This document shows, piece by piece, positions 56,661-64,000 of a stretch of DNA of 64,000 nucleotides. Source of the DNA: Planctomycetota bacterium. Lineage in GTDB: Bacteria > Planctomycetota > Phycisphaerae > Phycisphaerales > UBA1924. Below the pieces are notes generated by a model, which saw only the letters and a list, made by a program, of their open reading frames with translations, had not been told where the DNA came from and ran no database searches. Both the position numbers and the translations under genes were made by a program. The stretch is taken from assembly GCA_039819165.1 (NCBI GenBank), contig JBCBSM010000002.1, positions 233,832 through 297,831 on the forward strand. The letters run 5' to 3'. Position 1 is the stretch's first letter. Every line of letters begins with the position of its first letter.

Positions 56661-57449
56661 ATGGGCCTGCTGGACGGCAAGACGGCGCTGATCGTCGGCA
56701 TCGCTAACGAGCGGTCGTACGCGTGGCACATCGCCCGCGCCCTGCTCGAGCACGGCGCCACGTGCGCCTTCACCAGCCTGCCGGGCGAGAAGAATCAGCG
56801 TCGGACGCAGCGGGCCGTCGAGGCGCTGCCCGGCGTAGGCGAGCCGCTCGTTGCGCCCATGGACGCGGGCAGCGACGAGGACATCGACGCCGCAGTCGCG
56901 GCCTTCGAGCAGCGGCACGACGCGATGCACGTGCTGGTGCACTCCATCGCCTTCGCCGACCGCGAGTACCTCTCCCCCGGCGCGTTCGTCGAGACGCCGC
57001 GGCAGGCCTTCCTGCAGGCCATCGACATCTCGGCCTATACGCTGCTGGGCCTGGCGCGGCGATGCCGCGGTGCGCTCGCCGCCGCGGGCTCGAGCTCGGT
57101 GATGGCCATGAGCTACTACGGCGCGGAGAAGGTCGTGCCGGGGTACAACGTCATGGGCGTCGCGAAGGCGACGCTCGAGGCCACCGCACGCTACCTAGCG
57201 GCCGACCTGGGCGGCGCGGGCGTCCGCGTGAACACCATCTCGGGCGGCTACCTCCGCACGCTCGCGTCGTCGGCCGTCGGTGGCACCGATCGCATCACCG
57301 AGCACAACCTCGAGCGGGCCCCGCTCAAGCGGAACGTCGAGGGCGGCGACGTGGGCAACACCGCCGTCTGGCTTGCCAGCGACCTCAGCGCGGGCGTCAC
57401 CGGCGAGAACGTCTACGTCGACTGCGGCGTCAACACCATCGGCGTGTAG
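56661..57449 (+). CDS. fabI: Enoyl-ACP reductase (NADH)
   Basis: Last step of each fatty-acid elongation cycle; 262 aa. ATG 56661 with GGAGG 4 nt upstream. Short-chain dehydrogenase fold of the FabI type: ALIVGIANERSYAWHIARAL at the nucleotide site, VHSIAFADREYL, catalytic Tyr and Lys in MSYYGAEKVVPGYNVMGVAK (Tyr of YNVMGVAK and Lys), NTISGGYLRTLASSAV. Length and motifs match. Dispersed repeat B follows directly after the stop. Confidence 0.95.
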   Translation: MGLLDGKTALIVGIANERSYAWHIARALLEHGATCAFTSLPGEKNQRRTQRAVEALPGVGEPLVAPMDAGSDEDIDAAVAAFEQRHDAMHVLVHSIAFADREYLSPGAFVETPRQAFLQAIDISAYTLLGLARRCRGALAAAGSSSVMAMSYYGAEKVVPGYNVMGVAKATLEATARYLAADLGGAGVRVNTISGGYLRTLASSAVGGTDRITEHNLERAPLKRNVEGGDVGNTAVWLASDLSAGVTGENVYVDCGVNTIGV

Positions 57450-57456
57450 AGCCGCT

Positions 57457-57534
57457 TGGAGCGCCCCGTAGCCGCCCGCCGGCCGCTCACTCGCCCTCGT
57501 ACGGCCGCGCCGGAGTGAGTCCGGCGGGCCTAGG
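57457..57534. repeat. Dispersed repeat, copy B (downstream of fabI), strong hairpin
   Basis: Shares ordered blocks with 54741-54817. Here arms CCCGCCGG and CCGGCGGG, plus CTCACTC and GAGTGAG just inside, pair to give a long hairpin around GTACGGCCGCGCCG. No T tract follows directly. Compensating and non-compensating changes relative to copy A can be seen. Position right after a stop codon in both cases suggests a 3'-end element. Confidence 0.65.
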
Positions 57535-57619
57535 CGGACGCACACGCGGCATCGGGATCGATTCTGGGCCGGGGCATGCCCTCGGGCCTGTGTGGAGCCT
57601 GCAACCTGGATGGCTGCCG

Positions 57620-57639
57620 CCGATATCTGATCGGTTTTT
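57620..57639 (+). terminator. Weak terminator-like hairpin with T5
   Basis: CCGAT-ATCTG-ATCGG followed by TTTTT. A 5-bp stem only. It overlaps the first GCCGATAT box (57619-57626) and may instead be part of the upstream regulatory region of the next gene. Confidence 0.3.
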
Positions 57640-57682
57640 CTTCGGTAATTGATGGAGCCGGGCCGCCGGCGTTGCCGATATT
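57632..57682 (+). promoter_or_regulatory. Composite motif CGGTTTTT ... GCCGATATT, second copy
   Basis: CGGTTTTTCTTCGG at 57632-57645 and GGCCGCCGGCGTTGCCGATAT ending 57681. Compare 32664-32720. The GCCGATAT resembles a sigma28 -10; its end is 7 nt from ATG 57689, so a transcript would be leaderless. Another GCCGATAT lies at 57619-57626. Confidence 0.4.
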
Positions 57683-57688
57683 CAGACC

Positions 57689-57967
57689 ATGAGCAGCTTC
57701 TCCGCCGCCAATTCGGCGACGGTGCTGGCCTCGACGGCGGCCGCCTCCGACCGGGCCCGCACCGTGCAGGAATCCGCACGCCGCAGCGACCGCGCCCGCG
57801 AGGCCTCGGCCACGCGGCAGGCGACCGACATGGTGGTGCTCAGCGCCGAGGCCGTGCGGGCCACGGACACGGCCACCGACGACCAGCGACGCCCGCAGCA
57901 CGAGCAGCAGCCCAACAAGCACCGCGAGGACGGCGACACCGGCACGCTGATCGACGTCGAGGGCTGA
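57689..57967 (+). CDS. Small hydrophilic protein of unknown function
   Basis: 92 aa. Ser/Ala/Arg-rich N-terminal half with a helical repeat (SSFSAANSATVLASTAAASDRARTV, then RRSDRAREASATRQATDMVVL), polar His/Gln/Glu-rich tail. No signal peptide or membrane helix. No ribosome site precedes the ATG. The upstream motif is shared with the OmpA-domain gene and resembles a flagellar promoter, so a link with motility is a guess. The composition could also suggest chance, but the frame and promoter agree. Confidence 0.5.
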   Translation: MSSFSAANSATVLASTAAASDRARTVQESARRSDRAREASATRQATDMVVLSAEAVRATDTATDDQRRPQHEQQPNKHREDGDTGTLIDVEG

Positions 57968-58005
57968 GCGCTATCTCGAAACCCAACCCTTGCGTAGCTT
58001 GGCGG

Positions 58006-59397
58006 CTAGGCCGCGGCCCGTAGGCCGGGCTGCGAGAGCGCCTCGATCACCCGCAGCAGGCCCTCCTGCTCGTCGGGGTTGCTCTGCAGCCAGGGCGCCG
58101 AGGCGATCTCGTCCCGCAGGTCGTCGAGCACGTAGGGCACCCGCTCGGGCTCGACCAGCGCCGTGGCGAAGGCGATGCCGGCGGCCACGCGGCCGAAGAC
58201 CTCGCCGCCCTCGCGATTGAACGCGATGTCCGAGAGCGCGAACTCGAGCGTCTCGCCGTCGTCGTGCGAGCCGCCCCGGGCGATGTGCTGGTGGCCGGTG
58301 AGCAGCAGGTCGTAGCCCAGCACGTCCCGCCCGCTGGCGAACGCGGCGGCGGACGCCCGCAGCAGCGTCTCTCCCTCGGGGGCGTCGAGCCGGCCGATGA
58401 GCCGGGCGGCCGCACCCCGTGCGCCGGGCTCGAGGCCGCACGCCGGCAGCGCGAGGTAGCTCGCCAGGGCGCGCATCATCGGGGCGCCGGCGGCCTCGGG
58501 GCCCGCCGCCTCGAGGACGGCCAGCAGGTTCGCCATCGCGGCATCGAGCGCAGGATCGGACACCATCCGCGTGCCCAGCAGCAGCGCCAGGGGCGGCCGG
58601 CCCCGCCAGCGATCGGTCCGGCCGAGCCTCGCGGGGTGCCGGCCCAGCAACGCCGCGACCTCCGCGGTCGCGCGGACCAATTCGACCGACTCATCGGCGG
58701 ACCATTGCACGTCGGCGAGCGTCACTCGCTCGGGGTCGAAGCGGATCGGGAACAGGCCCGCATAGCTGCGGGGCAGCGGGCTGGCCCAGTCCCGCCAGGC
58801 CGCCGGCTTGCCATCCCGGACGGCGATGTGCAGCCGCAGCGGCCCGCCGCGCTCGGCCTGCTCGATGATGCCGTCCAGCCCCGTTGACCGCCAGAAGGGC
58901 CCGTCGAGGGTCTGCGGCCCGCGGACGGGCACGAAGTCGGCCGGCAGCGCCCCGCTGGTCCGCTCGAGAGCGTGCTGCGTATCGGCGTCCGCGGCGACGC
59001 CGATGCGCAGCGGCCGGCGGAAGGCCTCGCCCGGCGTGCCCCCCGTGTTCTCGCCGTCGGGCGCCGCGGCGTCGAGCACGCGTTCGGCGACGGAGGCGAC
59101 CCGCTCGGTCGCGCCCGCCAGCACGACGCCGATCCGGGGCGGCTGGTCCTCGCTGCTCCGTCGGACGCTCTCTACGCCTTGATCAAGAAGCGGGCCGTTG
59201 ATCAGCCACCGCCCGCCGAGCACGCCGAGGATGATCCACAGGCCCGCGGGCAGCCCGAGCACGCCGGCGGCCAGCCAGCCCGCCCCGAGCACCCACGCCG
59301 TGAGCACCACCGAGCACACGCCGACGGCCCAGGCGAGCCCGCCCACGCCGCCCTCGCCGACCGATCGAAAGGAGCGTCCGTCCCGCACATCCACCAT
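58006..59397 (-). CDS. Uncharacterised membrane-anchored protein
   Basis: 463 aa; ATG 59397 with GGGAGG 7 nt upstream. Two N-terminal helices (LAWAVGVCSVVLTAWVLGAG, GVLGLPAGLWIILGVLGGRWL), then a long soluble part. Conserved-looking pieces: RIGVAADADTQHALERTSGALP, PFWRSTGLDGIIEQAERGGP, YDLLLTGHQHIARGGSHDDGE, YVLDDLRDEIASAPWL. Probably cytoplasmic after two helices. No family identified. Confidence 0.6.
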   Translation of the reverse strand: MVDVRDGRSFRSVGEGGVGGLAWAVGVCSVVLTAWVLGAGWLAAGVLGLPAGLWIILGVLGGRWLINGPLLDQGVESVRRSSEDQPPRIGVVLAGATERVASVAERVLDAAAPDGENTGGTPGEAFRRPLRIGVAADADTQHALERTSGALPADFVPVRGPQTLDGPFWRSTGLDGIIEQAERGGPLRLHIAVRDGKPAAWRDWASPLPRSYAGLFPIRFDPERVTLADVQWSADESVELVRATAEVAALLGRHPARLGRTDRWRGRPPLALLLGTRMVSDPALDAAMANLLAVLEAAGPEAAGAPMMRALASYLALPACGLEPGARGAAARLIGRLDAPEGETLLRASAAAFASGRDVLGYDLLLTGHQHIARGGSHDDGETLEFALSDIAFNREGGEVFGRVAAGIAFATALVEPERVPYVLDDLRDEIASAPWLQSNPDEQEGLLRVIEALSQPGLRAAA

Positions 59398-59593
59398 GCT
59401 CTCGCCTCCCGCCGCCTCCGGCGATCGGCCGGCCCGCTGGCAGGCGGTCTATCGGCAGGCGGTGGAACCGGCGGCGGCCCGCGGTCGCCGCGCTCGGCAT
59501 CGCGGGCCGCCGGACGGGCCTGTGCCGTCTGGTGCGGCGGCGCCCAGATCCCCGCGTAGTTACCCGGCTGGTTACCCGCTTCGGGCCGGGCGA

Positions 59594-60400
59594 TCACCCG
59601 CCGAGGGAGCCCAGCGCGTCGACGACGTCCTGCGGCTCGGCGCGGTTCCGGTAATCGGCATCGAGGAACGCCCAGCGGATCGCGCCGTCGCGGTCGATGA
59701 CGTAGGTCGCCGCCAGAGGCAGTTCGCCCGACTCGTCGCCGTTGTGCGCGTGCAGGCCGAAGGCCTGCTCGTAGTTTGCGTGCACGCCCTCGGTCAGCTC
59801 GAAGACCACCCCGTAGGCACGGGCGACGGCGTTGCCCGGATCGCTGAGCACCTGGAAGCCCAGCTCGTTCTTCTCGGCGGTGCTCAGCGACTGATCGGGC
59901 ACCTCCGGCGTGATCGCCACGAGCGTCGCGCCGAGCTCGTTGATCTCGTCGAGGCGATCCTGGTAGGCCTTCAGGGTGAGATTGCAGTAGGGGCACCAGC
60001 CGCCACGGTACCACAGCAGGACGACGGGACCTTCGCCGAGCAGCCCGGCAAGCGTCACGTCCTCGCCGCTCTGATTCGCGAGCGAGAAGCCCGGGGCCTC
60101 ATCGCCGACGCTCTTGGCCTGGCCCACGACGCCCGAGTCGACGACCGCTTGGATGCCGTCGGCATACAGGACCTTGACGTCGTCGGGCAGGTAGCCGGCG
60201 GACTTGGCCTTCTGCTCTTCGAGCGAGACGGACAGCGTGGTCGCGGATGTGGTCTGGGCGTCCTGGCTCACGGGGGCCTCCTGGGAAGAACTCTGGGTCG
60301 GCGTGGTGGGGCCGGTGGATTCCTCGGCCTGCTGATCGCAGGCCGTCAGCAGGCCGGCGGCGGCGATCGCAGCGACCGAGATGGGCAAAGCGGTTCTCAT
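59594..60400 (-). CDS. Peroxiredoxin-like lipoprotein (AhpC/TSA family)
   Basis: 268 aa from ATG 60400, GGAGG 7 nt upstream. Lipobox AAGLLTACDQQ, Cys at about residue 21, so anchored outside the inner membrane. After a Ser/Thr/Gln-rich spacer the AhpC/TSA domain follows: VGDEAPGFSLANQSGEDVTLAGLL, then WYRGGWCPYCNLTLKAYQDRLDEI. WCPYC holds two cysteines like PRX-like2 proteins. Possibly an extracytoplasmic peroxidase or thiol oxidoreductase that DsbD could reduce, though this is inference. Confidence 0.85.
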   Translation of the reverse strand: MRTALPISVAAIAAAGLLTACDQQAEESTGPTTPTQSSSQEAPVSQDAQTTSATTLSVSLEEQKAKSAGYLPDDVKVLYADGIQAVVDSGVVGQAKSVGDEAPGFSLANQSGEDVTLAGLLGEGPVVLLWYRGGWCPYCNLTLKAYQDRLDEINELGATLVAITPEVPDQSLSTAEKNELGFQVLSDPGNAVARAYGVVFELTEGVHANYEQAFGLHAHNGDESGELPLAATYVIDRDGAIRWAFLDADYRNRAEPQDVVDALGSLGG

Positions 60401-60504
60401 GGATGGTCCTCCTCTGGAAACACGACGAACGCACGCGGCCACCGGAGCATTCCGCGATCCGTGATTTCGCCGCGACGCGCTCGCCGGGAGGACGCGCCGG
60501 GGAT

Positions 60505-61308
60505 CTATCGCCGGAACCAGGACGCAATCGCGTGGAGGGTTACCGAGCGGCCCATGGCGGAGATGGACTCGGTCAGCGGGATGTGCTTGGGGCAGACCTT
60601 GACGCAGTTCTGGGCGTTGCCGCAGTCGCTCACGCCGCCCGGCCCCATGAGGGCGTCGAGACGCTCGCCCTTGAGCTGCTTGCCGGTCTCGTGCTCGTTG
60701 AAGAGCCGCGCCTGGCTGATGGCGTGGGCACCGATGAAGGCGGTGTCCCAGTCGGCCTCGTCTTCCTCGAGGTTGAATTGCGGGCAGGCCTCCAGGCAGC
60801 AGCCGCAGGACATGCACGTCGACAGGACGTAGCGGGTGCCCTGCTTCTCGGGGGCCTCCTTGGGGCCCGAGCCCAGGTTGTACGTGCCGTCGATGGGCAC
60901 CCAGGCCTTGACCCGCTTGAGGTTGTGGAACACGCGCTCGCGGTCGACCCACAGGTCCCGAATGACCGGGAACTTGGTCATGGGCTCGAGCGTCACGACG
61001 TCGCCGTCCCCGGGCGCGATCACGTCGATGAGGGCCGAGCACGACTGGCGGACGCGGCCGTTGATGACCATGGTGCAAGCGCCGCAGACCTCCTCGAGGC
61101 AGCCCGAATCCCAGACGACCGGCGTCGTCTTCTCGCCATCCACGGTCGTCGGGTGGGCGGCGATCCACTGCAGGCACGAGATGATGTTCGAGCCCGGCTC
61201 GATGGGCACGTCGAAGCTCTGCCAGTAGCTGGCCTTGCCGGGTCCGTCGCACCGCTTGATCTTGAAGCGGACGGTGCGGCCCTGGACGGCCTGGTTCGAT
61301 GCGATCAT
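60505..61308 (-). CDS. sdhB: Succinate dehydrogenase/fumarate reductase iron-sulfur subunit
   Basis: Electron-transfer subunit of complex II, 267 aa. [2Fe-2S] ligands in WDSGCLEEVCGACTMVINGRVRQSC (shown in parts: SGCLEEVCGACTMV and RVRQSC), [4Fe-4S] and [3Fe-4S] in CMSCGCCLEACP and CGNAQNCVKVCPKHIP. Start ATG 61308, 24 nt after the sdhA stop. Order sdhC-sdhA-sdhB on the minus strand, as in the b558-type enzymes of Bacillus and related groups. Confidence 0.95.
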   Translation of the reverse strand: MIASNQAVQGRTVRFKIKRCDGPGKASYWQSFDVPIEPGSNIISCLQWIAAHPTTVDGEKTTPVVWDSGCLEEVCGACTMVINGRVRQSCSALIDVIAPGDGDVVTLEPMTKFPVIRDLWVDRERVFHNLKRVKAWVPIDGTYNLGSGPKEAPEKQGTRYVLSTCMSCGCCLEACPQFNLEEDEADWDTAFIGAHAISQARLFNEHETGKQLKGERLDALMGPGGVSDCGNAQNCVKVCPKHIPLTESISAMGRSVTLHAIASWFRR

Positions 61309-61332
61309 GCGAACTCCTCGGATTCAAGCGGG

Positions 61333-63345
61333 CTACGCACTGACTGGTTCGGCACCCCGCGAGGCCGCTCCCGCCGGCTCGGCCGGCTCCTTCTCGACCT
61401 TGCCGTAGGTCCTCGGACGTGGCTTCACGAGATCGGTCTGCACCGGCCTGTACTCGACCGAATGCTGCTCGACGCCGCCCTTGGTCGCATCGAAGGCCGC
61501 CACCGTGGTCTTCAGGAAGCGCTCGTCGTCGCGATCGGGGAAATCGAGCCTGTAGTGCGATCCCCGGCTCTCCTCCCGCAGCAGGCTGCACTTGGCGATC
61601 ATCTCGGCGAGGATCAGCATGTCGCCCACGGCGCGGCTGTAGCTGAGCGACTGGTTGGTCCACGCCGCCGGGTCGGGCAGGCGGGCCCGGCCGTAGCGTT
61701 CGCGGAGTTCGGCCAGCTTGTCGAGGCACTGCCGCAGGCGCTGATCGGTCTTGACGACGGTGCAGGCCGCCTCCATCTCCTGGCCCATCTCGCGGCCGAT
61801 GAGGTACGGATTGGTGTCGTCGGCGGGCTCGGCGCCCTCGACGGTATCGAGCAGGCGATCGACCTTGGCCTGCTCCTGCTGGACGACGTGGTCGTAGATC
61901 GACTGGTCGACCTGGTCGATGGGCCGCTCGGCCGGGCTCTCCTGCGTGACGTAGCTGGCCACGCTCTGGCCCGAGAAGAGGCCGTCGAAGATGCAGCTCA
62001 GCAGCGCGTTGGCGCCCAGCCGCGTCGCGCCGTGGAACGCAAAGTTGACCTCGCCAAAGGCGTACAGCCCCGGGATGTTGGTCATCATGTTGTTGGGCGC
62101 GCCGACACGCATGCCCCGGCCGACCTCGCTATCGATCGGCGGGGCCATGCCCGGCTTGTGCTCGTGCCAGGGCTGCTCGGGCTCGTAGGTGCCCGGGGTG
62201 AACTGGGTCCACACGCCGCCCATCGAGTAGTGGACCGCCGGGAAGATGCGCATGGGCGCGTGGCGGGGATCCTCGCCGGCGAACTTCTCGTAGATCTCCA
62301 TGATGCCGCCGAGCTTGCGGGTGAGGTACTCGGGGTCCTTGTGCGTCAGGTCGAGGTAGACCTGGTTCTGCCCGCCGATGCCCATGCCATCGTTGACGCA
62401 GACGTCGAAGATCTCGCGGGTGGCGATGTCGCGGGGCACGAGATTGCCGTACTTGGGGTATCGCTCCTCGAGGAAGTACCACCGCTCGTTCTCGGGAATG
62501 TCGGCTGGCGTGCGATCGTCGCCCTTCTTCTGGGGCACCCAGACGCGGCCGCCCTCGCCCCGCGCACTCTCGCTCATGAGGCGGCACTTGTCGGCACCCG
62601 GGATGGCCGTGGGGTGCACCTGGATCATCTCGCCGTTGCCGTACCACGCGCCGGCCTGGTAGCAGCGACTGGCGGCGCCGCCGGTGCAGATGACGCTGTT
62701 GGTGCTCTTGCCGAAGACCAGGCCGCAGCCGCCGGTGGCCATGACGACCGCCGCCCCGCGGAAGGCCCGGATCTGCATGGTCCGCATGTCCTGGGCCACG
62801 ATGCCCACGCAGCGGCCGTCTCCCTCCAGCCCGTGGACCTCACCCTCGATGACCGGCCAGAGGAACTCCCAGAACTCGTACTTCTTGACGAGCCCGGCGG
62901 CCTCGTGCCGCCGCGTCTGCTCGTCAAGGGCGTAGAGCAGCTGCTGCCCGGTGGTCGCGCCGGCGAAGTGCGTCCGCTTGAACAGGCTGCCGCCGAAAAG
63001 CCGAAGGTCGCGCTGGCCCTCGCCGGTGCGGTTGAAGGGCACGCCCATGCGGTCGAGCAGGTCGATGACCTTGGGCGCGAAGTTGGCCATCTCGAGCACG
63101 GGGCCCTGGTCGGCCAGGTAGTCGCCGCCGTAGATGGTCTCGTCGAAGTGCTGGTACTCGCTATAGCCCTGCTGCCTCGCAACCTCGTTGCAGGCGTTGA
63201 TGCCGCCCTGTGCGCAGACGCTGTGGCTCCGCTTGACGGGCACCATGCTGAACAGGTCGACCGGGATGCCCGCCTCGGCGATCCGCACGACCGCCGCGAG
63301 GCCCGCGAGCCCGCCGCCAACGACGATGACGCGTTGCTGCTGCAT
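61333..63345 (-). CDS. sdhA: Succinate dehydrogenase/fumarate reductase flavoprotein subunit
   Basis: FAD subunit of complex II, 670 aa. FAD-binding VIVVGGGLAGLAAVVRIAEAG, SHSVCAQGGINACNE, active-site HPTAIPG, RLMSESARGEGGRVW, and VHYSMGGVWTQF, GLYAFGEVNFAFHGATRLGANALLSC (written in two: AFGEVNFAFHG, TRLGANALLSC). It is of the larger b558-linked type. The start overlaps the sdhC stop by one base (TGATG). The C-terminal end is Pro/Ala-rich. Confidence 0.96.
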   Translation of the reverse strand: MQQQRVIVVGGGLAGLAAVVRIAEAGIPVDLFSMVPVKRSHSVCAQGGINACNEVARQQGYSEYQHFDETIYGGDYLADQGPVLEMANFAPKVIDLLDRMGVPFNRTGEGQRDLRLFGGSLFKRTHFAGATTGQQLLYALDEQTRRHEAAGLVKKYEFWEFLWPVIEGEVHGLEGDGRCVGIVAQDMRTMQIRAFRGAAVVMATGGCGLVFGKSTNSVICTGGAASRCYQAGAWYGNGEMIQVHPTAIPGADKCRLMSESARGEGGRVWVPQKKGDDRTPADIPENERWYFLEERYPKYGNLVPRDIATREIFDVCVNDGMGIGGQNQVYLDLTHKDPEYLTRKLGGIMEIYEKFAGEDPRHAPMRIFPAVHYSMGGVWTQFTPGTYEPEQPWHEHKPGMAPPIDSEVGRGMRVGAPNNMMTNIPGLYAFGEVNFAFHGATRLGANALLSCIFDGLFSGQSVASYVTQESPAERPIDQVDQSIYDHVVQQEQAKVDRLLDTVEGAEPADDTNPYLIGREMGQEMEAACTVVKTDQRLRQCLDKLAELRERYGRARLPDPAAWTNQSLSYSRAVGDMLILAEMIAKCSLLREESRGSHYRLDFPDRDDERFLKTTVAAFDATKGGVEQHSVEYRPVQTDLVKPRPRTYGKVEKEPAEPAGAASRGAEPVSA

Positions 63346-64000
63346 CAGTTTGCCTCCGTTCGCAGGGCCGTCAAGACGCCCTCGGGCTCCTCGGGCCGGA
63401 CGCTCTCGGCCGGCTTGGGGATGCCCTTCTTCTGGATGTAGCCCTCGTACTCCGCCTCGCCGTGGTCCTCGACGTACAGCTCCCGCTCGACGGCGTGGGC
63501 CTCGCCGTAGTCGAGGGTCATGGCCGCGAAGAGGGACGACCACGCCGCCAGCATGAGCATGGCGCCCAGCCCGGCGCAGGCCACGCCCCAGCGACGCTGG
63601 GCGTTGGCCGAGATCGTCAGCCCCCAGGTGATGGCGGCGGTCCACATGCCGTTGGCGAAATGGAACACCAGCATGGTTACGCCCAGCATGTACAGCACGG
63701 CGACGCCGATGCCCGCCAGCGTCCAGCCCTCGGGGGAGCCCTGGATGGCCGCCGCGAGCGTCGAGGCCGAGAAGCTGTGGCTCCACTTGGTGCCACCCGG
63801 CACCAGCCACGTCCACCCCCACCGCAGCGTGGCCACATGGTAGAAGACGAACAGGATGCCGATGTATCCGCTCCACCGCTGCAGCGTGTACCGCCAGTTG
63901 TCCTGGTAGCCGTAGCGGGCGACGTTGGCCCTGCCCGTCGTCGCGTAGTAGATGCCCAGGATGCTGTGGAACGCGATGGACACCCACAGCGTGATCTCGA
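63345..64000 (-). CDS. sdhC: Succinate dehydrogenase cytochrome b558-type membrane subunit (5' end beyond window)
   Basis: The frame is open to the window edge, so the N-terminus is missing; about 217 residues are visible. Four membrane segments are apparent (WSGYIGILFVFYHVATL, LAGIGVAVLYMLGVTMLVFHFANGMW, CAGLGAMLMLAAWSSLFAAMTL and one at the edge). Likely haem His in FYHVATL and FHFANG. The soluble tail (EDHGEAEYEGYIQKKGIPKPAESV) is longer than in Bacillus SdhC. It starts the sdhCAB unit. Confidence 0.88.
   Translation of the reverse strand, partial: EITLWVSIAFHSILGIYYATTGRANVARYGYQDNWRYTLQRWSGYIGILFVFYHVATLRWGWTWLVPGGTKWSHSFSASTLAAAIQGSPEGWTLAGIGVAVLYMLGVTMLVFHFANGMWTAAITWGLTISANAQRRWGVACAGLGAMLMLAAWSSLFAAMTLDYGEAHAVERELYVEDHGEAEYEGYIQKKGIPKPAESVRPEEPEGVLTALRTEAN

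Noticed and set aside
57619-57626. First GCCGATAT as a separate promoter
   Set aside because: It overlaps a small hairpin and T5 tract, and GCAACC 12 nt before is a poor -35. I keep only the second copy, which sits next to the gene.
57195-57779. Minus-strand frame across repeat B with a GPPDSLRRGRTRASE segment
   Set aside because: The segment recurs on the minus strand at repeat A only because the repeat itself is shared; there is no gene.

Overview
The window is a GC-rich (roughly 70% by eye) bacterial chromosome segment. Two secreted proteins end in tandem dockerin-like repeats with a C-terminal Cys. Several transporters carry large extracytoplasmic inserts, and the nusA-infB-ylxP-rbfA order comes without rimP or ylxR. 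With lone fliM and fliN genes and a membrane pyrophosphatase, this best fits a planctomycete of the Phycisphaerae type. That placement is inference from gene content; there is no rRNA here to confirm it. Gene density is high, starts are often GTG or TTG, 1-4 nt stop/start overlaps are common, and I see no phage, insertion sequence or CRISPR.

Layout: 1-3.2 kb, the 3' end of a subtilisin-like secreted protease, then dsbD (minus) with a decayed tandem copy of its thioredoxin domain. 3.5-11.5 kb, fliM, then nusA-infB-ylxP-rbfA, an HhH-GPD-like gene and yebC. 11.5-17.4 kb, a response regulator pair, a DoxX protein with a proline-rich insert, a zinc-ribbon membrane protein, fliN, fabF-acpP, DUF1444 and DUF3052 genes. 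17.4-28.2 kb, trpG/pabA and a peptide-type ABC transport locus with three permeases, a membrane-anchored binding protein and one ATPase, then a glycosyltransferase-like gene. 28.3-33.8 kb, a secreted protein ending in a strong terminator, xseA-xseB, prepilin peptidase, an OmpA-domain protein and a DUF2256/DUF3253 protein. 33.8-41.5 kb, a VWA protein, a secreted repeat protein, a Cys/Met-metabolism PLP enzyme, a TPR sulfotransferase, a dockerin protein and phosphomannomutase. 41.6-49 kb, a KAP-like ATPase, an AGCS symporter with a 240-residue insert, NfeD and flotillin, and a secreted protein. 49-54.7 kb, tRNA-Cys, tRNA-Lys, two lipoprotein-type genes and a very long membrane pyrophosphatase. 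54.8-64 kb, birA, nadC, fabI, two small or unknown genes, a lipoprotein peroxiredoxin and sdhCAB (sdhC runs off the end).

The genes are mostly housekeeping: translation, fatty-acid synthesis (fabF, acpP, fabI), respiration (sdhCAB), cofactors (birA, nadC), DNA repair (xseAB), flagellar switch, peptide uptake and secretion. The least ordinary observations are a tRNA-Cys with a long class-II variable arm, the amber-truncated and cysteine-less second thioredoxin domain of DsbD, repeated insertion of large loops into unrelated membrane transporters, a set of promoters placed so that transcripts should be leaderless, a composite upstream motif shared by two distant genes, and a dispersed hairpin repeat.
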